A stretch of 12,683 bases of DNA from JBLIAZ01 sp047632015. Its GTDB lineage: Bacteria > Bacteroidota > Bacteroidia > Flavobacteriales_C > GCA-002722245. Location: assembly GCA_047632015.1 (NCBI GenBank), contig JBLIBC010000048.1:1-12683 (forward strand). Reading direction: 5' to 3'. The notes under the pieces are model-generated. The model saw only the letters and a program-made list of their open reading frames with translations, was not told the DNA's origin and made no database searches. Below, one piece after another: positions 7,372-12,683 of this stretch. How positions within the stretch are numbered: the stretch's first letter is position 1; the number at the start of each line of letters is the position of its first letter. Both the position numbers and the translations under genes were made by a program.

Positions 7372-8292
7372 TTAAAGATATAATGGGTGAAATGTAGCTT
7401 TTCCGTCGCCGTTAATTTCAAAGGTTGGAAATGGTACTTTGACTAAATTTAAAAATGAAAATACTGTTTTTAAGACTTTGTTTTTTGTTTTTATTTTGTC
7501 AAAATCAATGTCTAGCGATAAGTAGTAGCTGCGTGTCCGGTCAAAGACTGGGTAAGGGTTTCCTAGGTTGTCAAATGTTGGATTTTCCTTTGCAGACAAT
7601 AGTCCATAAGCTCCGTAACCAGCGGAAACACAAAGCCATTTGGGTAAGTGTTTCTTTTTTGGAATGACAGAGCCTAAGCTGAGGGACAACCAATAAGTTT
7701 GGCCATTATAATCTGTTACTACTTGGTTGAATGCATTTCCACCAAAAATATTTGGGCGCAAATCAACAAATTCGGAGGGGCGATAGGAGTACTTGTAGGA
7801 AATATATTGGTCATTTAAAAGTAATTGTTGCCCTACAAGAAGTGCAGGCCCAAGAGCATTTGCAATGGCATCGCCAGAGGAAAACCCCCAAATACTATAA
7901 TGTGCATCAATTATTTCAATGGTAGTTAAAAACGTAAAGCCGTAAATCCCGCCCATTATTGCAGATTTTTTATTTCCGAGACCTGTTCGTTTTAAAGCTT
8001 CCATTCCCAACTTGGAAAAAACGTAAGAACTATACGCATGACCAAACTTATCGATTTGTAGCCAGTGCAAGTTGTCATTAGTAAAGTGAAATCCAACTTG
8101 ATCATAGTCCTTGTACCAAACTGTACTCAGTCCTAACATCGTTCCGCCGTAAAGGGCAATGCTAACACCGCTTACTCCAATTAAAGCTGCTGAATTTATT
8201 TGACTTGCTGTTTTAGTTGAATCATTGACTTGTCCGGTAACCATGGAAGAGCTAAGAAAAAAAAACAGTAACCAAATTTGACAGTAACGCAT
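7372..8292 (-). CDS. DUF2279 family envelope protein
   Basis: Starting at the ATG at 8292, the product has 306 residues and begins with a signal peptide (MRYCQIWLLFFFLSSSMVTG, cut before Gln21). The frame stays open to a start-like codon at 8349, but that lies upstream of the predicted transcription start, so 8292 is preferred. The DUF2279 core is clear: a hydrophobic stretch near 35-59, then DKFGHAYSSY (81-90), a second hydrophobic stretch ending in EIIDAHYSIWGFSSGD (126-141) and IANALGPALL. The invariant-looking Asp81, His85, Glu126, Asp129 and Asp141 suggest a polar or metal site in or next to the membrane; this is inference, as the family's function is unknown. The C-terminal third (YWLSLSLGS, SYYLSLDIDFD) has alternating hydrophobic strands that could sit in the outer membrane. 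It is alone in its transcript. Confidence 0.88.
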   Translation of the reverse strand: MRYCQIWLLFFFLSSSMVTGQVNDSTKTASQINSAALIGVSGVSIALYGGTMLGLSTVWYKDYDQVGFHFTNDNLHWLQIDKFGHAYSSYVFSKLGMEALKRTGLGNKKSAIMGGIYGFTFLTTIEIIDAHYSIWGFSSGDAIANALGPALLVGQQLLLNDQYISYKYSYRPSEFVDLRPNIFGGNAFNQVVTDYNGQTYWLSLSLGSVIPKKKHLPKWLCVSAGYGAYGLLSAKENPTFDNLGNPYPVFDRTRSYYLSLDIDFDKIKTKNKVLKTVFSFLNLVKVPFPTFEINGDGKATFHPLYL

Positions 8293-8319
8293 AATGATAT
8301 TTACATAGATGGTGTCAAG

Positions 8320-8350
8320 TAAATGTAATAGAAGCAGTATTCTTAACAAA
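8320..8350 (-). promoter_or_regulatory. promoter of the DUF2279 gene
   Basis: On the minus strand TTTG (8350-8347), a 19-base spacer and TACATTTA (8327-8320) fit the Bacteroidota -33/-7 pattern, the -7 box differing only in its last base. Transcription would start near 8313, giving a leader of about 20 bases before the ATG at 8292. This supports that start over the upstream one at 8349. Confidence 0.55.
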
Positions 8351-8376
8351 GAACACCTTTACAAAAGAGGTGTTCT
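8350..8376. promoter_or_regulatory. 9-bp inverted repeat abutting the -33 box (possible operator)
   Basis: AGAACACCT (8350-8358) and AGGTGTTCT (8368-8376) are perfect inverted copies separated by 9 bases, so the half-site centres are 18 bases apart. The repeat overlaps the -33 box of the DUF2279 promoter by one base, where a dimeric activator or repressor would bind. It could instead form a stem-loop in RNA, but no T-run follows on either strand. Confidence 0.4.
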
Positions 8377-8478
8377 GAAAATAGTATTTTTAAAAAGATG
8401 AATTATTCTGTAACCTTTTCAATTAAGTTACGTTAATGAAGTAGTCAAAGTTAAGTTAGGTGTTAGAATTAGTTCAAG

Positions 8479-8508
8479 AAACCACTTTCGAAAGGAAGTG
8501 GTTTTTTT
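8479..8508 (+). terminator. rho-independent terminator with GAAA loop, no gene in front
   Basis: AAACCACTTTC (8479-8489) pairs with GGAAGTGGTTT (8494-8504) over 11 bp, with one G-T pair, around a GAAA loop. It runs into seven T residues (8502-8508), giving plus-strand polarity; the minus strand has no such T-run. The nearest plus-strand gene upstream ends at 6610, beyond the broken gene, the inverted-repeat element and a minus-strand gene. The terminator therefore either closes an unannotated small transcript or shields the next gene from stray transcription. Confidence 0.65.
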
Positions 8509-8647
8509 GTGGGTAATAATGTTGGAAAGACTTGTAGTTACAAAAAGGGAGTGGTTCCAATTCGTAAATGTCAGCAAGGTAGTCCTTGAAATTAGGAAAC
8601 AATTTTATTATTGCTCCAAATCAAAAATGGGTTTAATTTCTTAAACT

Positions 8648-8683
8648 ATTTTAACTATATTTAAACCTGTTAATTTTAACTAT
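8648..8683 (+). repeat. 11-bp direct repeats upstream of the Asp-box protein gene
   Basis: ATTTTAACTAT occurs at 8648-8658 and again at 8673-8683, 25 bases apart, with a looser third copy (TTAAACTAT) at 8641-8649. They sit 17-60 bases before the ATG at 8700, where a regulator or the polymerase would bind. TATATTTA (8656-8663) and TAATTTTA (8671-8678) resemble -7 boxes, but neither has a TTG/TTTG at the right distance, so no promoter is called. The A/T richness makes chance repetition possible. The rest of the gap from 8509 to 8640 shows nothing I can name. Confidence 0.3.
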
Positions 8684-8699
8684 TCTAAACAATATCAAA

Positions 8700-11198
8700 A
8701 TGAAAAAACATTTACTATCCATACTGTCGGGATTATTATTGACGACTTTAGTCGGGAATGCACAAGAGCAAAATTGGCGAAATGCACCATTGGATCCTAA
8801 TAGCAATTATTTTGAAATTATTGAAAAGGAAAGAGCTTATTTGGAAACAATAAAAAATAATACAGACAGGGCTAGTAAAAAGAAGATTAAGCAATTTGAG
8901 CGTTGGGCAGCATTTTGGAAGGATAGAATCATGGTTGATGGTTCGTTTGTTTCAGAGGCACATACTGATACTGAAAGAAGAAAAACAAAACGAGGAACAG
9001 ATTCAAATAAAAGAACTAGAACGACAGCTTGGAAACTAGTAGGTCCTGTTGCACCACCAATAGCATCGGTTGATTTTTACGCAGGAATGGGTAGGGTCAA
9101 CACAGTTGCTTTTAATGGAACGGATGTCAATACCATGTATATTGGTGCTGCTTCAGGAGGTGTCTGGAAAACTACCGATGGAGGGAGTAATTGGACTGCA
9201 CAAGGTGATGCGTTAGCAAACATGGGTGTTTCTCACATTGTGATAGATCCAACAAATACTGACGTAGTTTATATGGCAACGGGTGATGCTGATGGTGTGC
9301 ATACTAGGTCGGTGGGCGTTTTGAAATCAACCAATGGAGGGAATTCATGGTCGACTACAGGACTAGCATTTACTTTAGATGAAAACGACATTATTGCAAA
9401 ATTGTTAATTGACCCTAATAATACGGATGTAATTTTTGCCACTACAAAAAACAGCATTAAAAGAAGTGCTGATGCTGGTGCAACTTGGACCGACGTGAGT
9501 AGCGAACCAGGATCGAGGTTTAACGACATTATGTATAAAGTAGGGAGTAGCACTACTTTATATGCCACTTCAGGGTGGGGGTATTTTTATCTTTCATTGG
9601 ATAATGGTGTGACGTGGACTAATCATTCGGAAGTGTCTTTAACTCGTGTTGATATTGCTTTGACAGCAGATAATCCTAATTTAATTCTATCATTAGATGA
9701 TCAAGGAATAATTAAAAAATCCATCAATGACGGAACTACATGGTCTACTGTTTCTACTATTTCTGGGTACAGTTCTCAAAGTGGGTACAACATGGCTATT
9801 GCAATTTCTCCATTGGATGAAGATTTGGTTTTAACAGGAGGAATGGAAGGCCGTAGATCTAAAGATGGAGGTGCGACATGGGAAAAATACTTAGACGGTT
9901 ACTGGCAACAAGGTTCGCCTTATTTTTATGTGCACTCTGATCACCATGATATGCTATTTGTTCCTGGAACAAGTACTGCATTTTCTGTAAACGACGGAGG
10001 AATCTTTAAAGGAGATGCTGCCTTAGACACTAAATGGGCAGATCTATCATCGGGATTAGCTATTACTCAATACTACAATGTTTCAGGAACTCCTCAAAAT
10101 ACGAACTTGTTAATAATGGGAGCGCAGGATAATGATATTGCTGTTTATAATGGTTCAACGTTCACAGGACAAAATCCAGGAAGTGATGGTGTAGAAGGTC
10201 TTTGGGATTATTCAAATTCTGATATTGCATGGACGTGCAGTCAAAGTGGTGGGACAAACAGAACGATAGATGGATTTGCAAATAGTGATGCGCTTACTAC
10301 TCCTGACGGTGCGCCGTTTGTGTGGGAGCTTGAAATTCACCCTACTGTTCCAACCACAATTTTTGGAGGATTTGATGATATTCATAAATCAACCGACAGA
10401 GGGGATAACTGGACCAACTTAAATTCTGGAGTTGGAACTATCGAATTCATTTCAATTTCACCATCAAATGCTGATGTGATATACGTAGCTGGTGAAAATA
10501 AAACTGTTAAAGTAACAACTGATGGTGGTGGAAATTGGACCGCTATTACTTTACCGCAAACAGGAAGTGTTAAAAGTATTGAGGTGCACCCAACAGACCC
10601 TGCTGAGGTTTATATCGCCTATTCGGGATACGCTGCAGGAAAAGTGTATAAGTCAACAGATAGTGGTGTAAATTGGACTAACATTACAGGTGGGTTGCCA
10701 AATATTCCAACTCATAAAATCATATACAATACAAGCTCCACTGATGGGGAATTGTTTTTAGCAACTGATTTGGGTGTGTATTACAGAACTAACTCGATGG
10801 GAGATTGGTCGTTGTTAGGGACTGGATTACCTAACGTAATTGTAACTGATATTGAAATTCATTATGGTGCTGAAAAATTGAAGGCTGCCACTTTTGGCAG
10901 AGGCATATGGGAGACAGATATCAGCACTTTAACTGTTGGAAACAGAAATGTATTACCAACCCAAGCTGTGACATTGTTGCCCAACCCAACGGAGGACAAG
11001 CAATTTACCATTAACTTGAGTAACCTTGATGGTGCAAGTGAAGTAGTGATATTTAATGCTGTAGGCGGAGTGGTAAAAAACTTTAGTACATCAAGTTCTC
11101 AAGTGAATGTTAATTTGAGTGACTATTCTCAAGGACTATATTTTGTGATGGTTTCAAACGGTGGAAACAGCATCAGTAAAAAATTAATTGTAAAATAA
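8700..11198 (+). CDS. secreted Asp-box (BNR/sortilin-like) beta-propeller protein with T9SS sorting domain
   Basis: The 832-residue product has a signal peptide (1-21, ending VGNA before QEQNW), then a charged, Lys/Arg-rich helical stretch (about 35-110) and a propeller region. Nine Asp-box motifs (S/T-x-D/N-x-G-x-x-W) are visible: KTTDGGSNW 157-165, KSTNGGNSW 209-217, RSADAGATW 255-263, LSLDNGVTW 298-306, KSINDGTTW 340-348, RSKDGGATW 386-394, KSTDRGDNW 563-571, VTTDGGGNW 605-613 and KSTDSGVNW 651-659. The 170-residue gap between the sixth and seventh suggests two propellers or diverged blades. A T9SS domain fills about 748-832, with LPNPTED from 760 and a final KKLIVK. Asp-box propellers occur in sialidases, xyloglucanases and sortilin-like binders; I see no clear catalytic residues, so enzyme activity is not claimed. 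It probably heads an operon with the lipoprotein gene. Confidence 0.92.
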   Translation: MKKHLLSILSGLLLTTLVGNAQEQNWRNAPLDPNSNYFEIIEKERAYLETIKNNTDRASKKKIKQFERWAAFWKDRIMVDGSFVSEAHTDTERRKTKRGTDSNKRTRTTAWKLVGPVAPPIASVDFYAGMGRVNTVAFNGTDVNTMYIGAASGGVWKTTDGGSNWTAQGDALANMGVSHIVIDPTNTDVVYMATGDADGVHTRSVGVLKSTNGGNSWSTTGLAFTLDENDIIAKLLIDPNNTDVIFATTKNSIKRSADAGATWTDVSSEPGSRFNDIMYKVGSSTTLYATSGWGYFYLSLDNGVTWTNHSEVSLTRVDIALTADNPNLILSLDDQGIIKKSINDGTTWSTVSTISGYSSQSGYNMAIAISPLDEDLVLTGGMEGRRSKDGGATWEKYLDGYWQQGSPYFYVHSDHHDMLFVPGTSTAFSVNDGGIFKGDAALDTKWADLSSGLAITQYYNVSGTPQNTNLLIMGAQDNDIAVYNGSTFTGQNPGSDGVEGLWDYSNSDIAWTCSQSGGTNRTIDGFANSDALTTPDGAPFVWELEIHPTVPTTIFGGFDDIHKSTDRGDNWTNLNSGVGTIEFISISPSNADVIYVAGENKTVKVTTDGGGNWTAITLPQTGSVKSIEVHPTDPAEVYIAYSGYAAGKVYKSTDSGVNWTNITGGLPNIPTHKIIYNTSSTDGELFLATDLGVYYRTNSMGDWSLLGTGLPNVIVTDIEIHYGAEKLKAATFGRGIWETDISTLTVGNRNVLPTQAVTLLPNPTEDKQFTINLSNLDGASEVVIFNAVGGVVKNFSTSSSQVNVNLSDYSQGLYFVMVSNGGNSISKKLIVK

Positions 11199-11199
11199 A

Positions 11200-11634
11200 G
11201 TGAAACGAATTTGTAGTATTTTATTATTGTTAACCTTATTTGCATGCGATAGCTCACTACAAATATTATCAGCAAAAAAACAAAACATGATTCCTGGGAG
11301 GGAAGGAGTGAAGCCTTATAGTAAGTATTTGGTGGAGGTGGAATTGACTTCAGTAAGCACATTGAAAGTGGACAGTGTACTTGTTTTTGAAACAGGAAAC
11401 CAATGTCGAAAAGCAACTCATTGTATTAGAGACACTAAAACCAGCAACGTTGTAATGGAAGTGAAAACGTTTGGTAAGTACATAGTTGAGGCTTCAGTAA
11501 AAGAAAGTAATGCGGTAGTAGAGGGAGCTTGCAAGGGTGAGGTGAATAAAATCGTGCTTTACTATCAAGTGAATGGTCGTTCTAAAACCACTGAAATAAC
11601 TTCGTTTACTGAAGAGACTATTAGAAGAAGGTAA
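11200..11634 (+). CDS. small lipoprotein, GTG start
   Basis: The 144-residue product begins with GTG, one base after the TAA of the Asp-box gene, which implies translational coupling. A short signal peptide ends in the lipobox LFAC, with Cys16 as the predicted lipidation site and Asp17 after it. The mature part (KQNMIPGREGVKPYSKYLVE and onward) is rich in beta-strand patterns such as KYLVEVELTSVSTLKVDSV and has three further cysteines (GNQCRK, THCIRD, GACKGE). It ends in a basic IRRR. I do not recognise a family; the strand pattern suggests a small immunoglobulin-like or sandwich fold. Joint expression with a secreted propeller protein suggests an envelope partner, but this is inference from position alone. 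Confidence 0.82.
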   Translation: MKRICSILLLLTLFACDSSLQILSAKKQNMIPGREGVKPYSKYLVEVELTSVSTLKVDSVLVFETGNQCRKATHCIRDTKTSNVVMEVKTFGKYIVEASVKESNAVVEGACKGEVNKIVLYYQVNGRSKTTEITSFTEETIRRR

Positions 11635-11642
11635 TCAGTGTC

Positions 11643-11663
11643 GCAATGGCTAAAGCCATTTGC
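11643..11663. terminator. possible shared hairpin between convergent genes
   Basis: AATGGC (11645-11650) pairs with GCCATT (11655-11660) around TAAA. GC on each side can extend the stem if T11661 is bulged. It lies in the 41-base gap between convergent stops, the expected place for a two-way terminator, but no good T-run follows on either strand. Confidence 0.35.
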
Positions 11664-11675
11664 TGCTAGGGCTTC

Positions 11676-12683
11676 TTAATACTTAACAGCAATTAATAAC
11701 ATGTCGTCCGTTTGTTCCTTGTTGCCAATCCATTCTTCCAATGAACGCATTATGATGAGCTGTTGTTCGTCCATTGGTAATTGATGAACTTCCAACAGTA
11801 ATTCTGCAAGTCTTTTTGGCTTAAACTTTTTATCTTTTTCACCTCCGAATTGATCCACAATTCCATCGGTAAACGTATAAATTAAGTCACCTTTTTGGAG
11901 GTTTATAGTTTGCTCAGTAAAGTTCTTATCGTCAGATACGTATTTGCCGATTGGCATTTTATCACCTTTATATTTGAAGATTTTATTATCTCGGACAATC
12001 CAAACAGAATTGTTGGCAGCTGAAAAAGTAAGCTGGTCATTATCAGTATCAAATCGGCAAATCACACAGTCCATTCCGTCTTTAGACTGATCTGACCCCT
12101 TCGAATTAAGTGATTTAATAATTTCTTCTCGTTGTCGATCCAAAATTTTAGCTGGTGCTGTGATGTTCTTTCCAACGATCACTTCATTCATGATGGAAAT
12201 GTTAAGTAAACTCATGAAAGCTCCTGGGACACCATGACCCGTGCAATCAGCAGTAGTCAAATAAAATTTCCCTAGGTGTTCATGTGCCCAGTAAAAATCT
12301 CCAGATACAATATCTTTAGGTTGGTAGTGAATGAAAAATTCAAGTTTAAGATGTTCAGCAATGTATTCCTCACTAGTAAGCAATGCCTGTTGAATTTTTT
12401 GCGCATATATTATCGAGTCCCTGATGTTTTTATGTTGCTCATCCACACGTTCCTTTTGACTTGTAATGATGTTTCTTTGTTTCCGAATCCTGTTTGCCCT
12501 TTTTGATACTGAAATTGAAAAGGCAATAACAAGAACCAATATAAACCCAATCGCTACAAGACCAATCATCAAGTTTCGTTGATCTTTCGCATTGACTATA
12601 TTTTTAAGTTCTTGTTCTTTTTTCATCAAAACAAACTCTTTTTCTTGTCTTTCCTTTTCGTATGTGTACTGAAGTTCATAAGC
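11676..12683 (-). CDS. membrane-anchored SpoIIE/PP2C-type serine/threonine phosphatase, C-terminal part (runs off right edge)
   Basis: The frame is open to the right edge (first residues AYELQYTYEKERQEKEFVL), so the 5' end is outside the window; 335 codons are visible. Counting from the edge: a charged helix (1-36), one membrane segment (about 37-59, NLMIGLVAIGFILVLVIAF), a basic coiled-coil linker (60-101) and a complete SpoIIE-type catalytic domain. Its metal-binding motifs are all present: SGDFYW with Asp129, DCTGHGVPGAFMS with Asp146, DGMDCVI, FTDGIVDQFGG with Asp273 and the terminal QTDDMLLIAV. Family knowledge: such proteins remove phosphate from Ser/Thr of anti-sigma antagonists or related partners, and in Bacteroidota they often carry tetratricopeptide repeats before the membrane segment; that part would lie off the edge. 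It converges with the lipoprotein gene, so is not in its operon. Confidence 0.93.
   Translation of the reverse strand, partial: AYELQYTYEKERQEKEFVLMKKEQELKNIVNAKDQRNLMIGLVAIGFILVLVIAFSISVSKRANRIRKQRNIITSQKERVDEQHKNIRDSIIYAQKIQQALLTSEEYIAEHLKLEFFIHYQPKDIVSGDFYWAHEHLGKFYLTTADCTGHGVPGAFMSLLNISIMNEVIVGKNITAPAKILDRQREEIIKSLNSKGSDQSKDGMDCVICRFDTDNDQLTFSAANNSVWIVRDNKIFKYKGDKMPIGKYVSDDKNFTEQTINLQKGDLIYTFTDGIVDQFGGEKDKKFKPKRLAELLLEVHQLPMDEQQLIIMRSLEEWIGNKEQTDDMLLIAVKY

Noticed and set aside
8293..8349. Upstream start of the DUF2279 gene at 8349
   Set aside because: It lies at the -33 box of the predicted promoter, and the Met at 8292 begins a clean signal peptide.
8377..8478. tRNA gene before the orphan terminator
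   Set aside because: No acceptor pairing, no T-loop consensus and no CCA could be aligned.
12276..12506. Plus-strand open frame inside the phosphatase gene
   Set aside because: Antisense shadow of the conserved SpoIIE domain.

Overview
The window comes from a low-G+C member of the Bacteroidota, most likely a flavobacterium-like organism. This is inferred from three secreted proteins whose C-termini look like type IX secretion (T9SS) sorting domains, from TTTG / TAnnTTTG promoter elements, from a membrane-anchored SpoIIE-type phosphatase of the kind common in this phylum, and from a Bacteroidota-type IS4 transposase fragment. I cannot name a genus.

Layout, left to right. Positions 1-300 (minus) hold the N-terminal part of an IS4-family transposase that runs off the left edge; the end of that insertion sequence probably lies just before 377. 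Two tandem plus-strand genes follow (377-3985 and 4101-5885). They encode secreted leucine-rich-repeat (LRR) proteins that share a cap carrying an EF-hand-like loop; the first has three tandem copies of the cap-plus-LRR module and a T9SS tail. A cytosolic DUF2461 gene (5921-6610) follows 35 bases after the second LRR gene and is probably co-transcribed with it.

The stretch 6604-7371 is the disturbed part. It holds the C-terminal remnant of a minus-strand gene broken by a one-base frame change (6604-7025). Against this lies a 237-bp element with 26-bp terminal inverted repeats and a higher G+C interior (7009-7245), resembling a MITE or another non-autonomous interspersed repeat.

A minus-strand DUF2279 membrane/envelope gene (7372-8292) has a well-placed Bacteroidota promoter with a 9-bp inverted repeat against its -33 box. 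Facing away from it, a strong plus-strand hairpin terminator with a GAAA loop (8479-8508) has no recognisable gene in front of it, which raises the possibility of a small RNA.

Next come a large secreted Asp-box (BNR / sortilin-like) beta-propeller protein with a T9SS tail (8700-11198) and, one base later with a GTG start, a small lipoprotein (11200-11634). The right edge holds the C-terminal part of a membrane-anchored SpoIIE/PP2C-type phosphatase on the minus strand (11676 to the edge). Overall this is a surface-protein-rich accessory region. I see no obvious defence system, CRISPR array, tRNA or rRNA.
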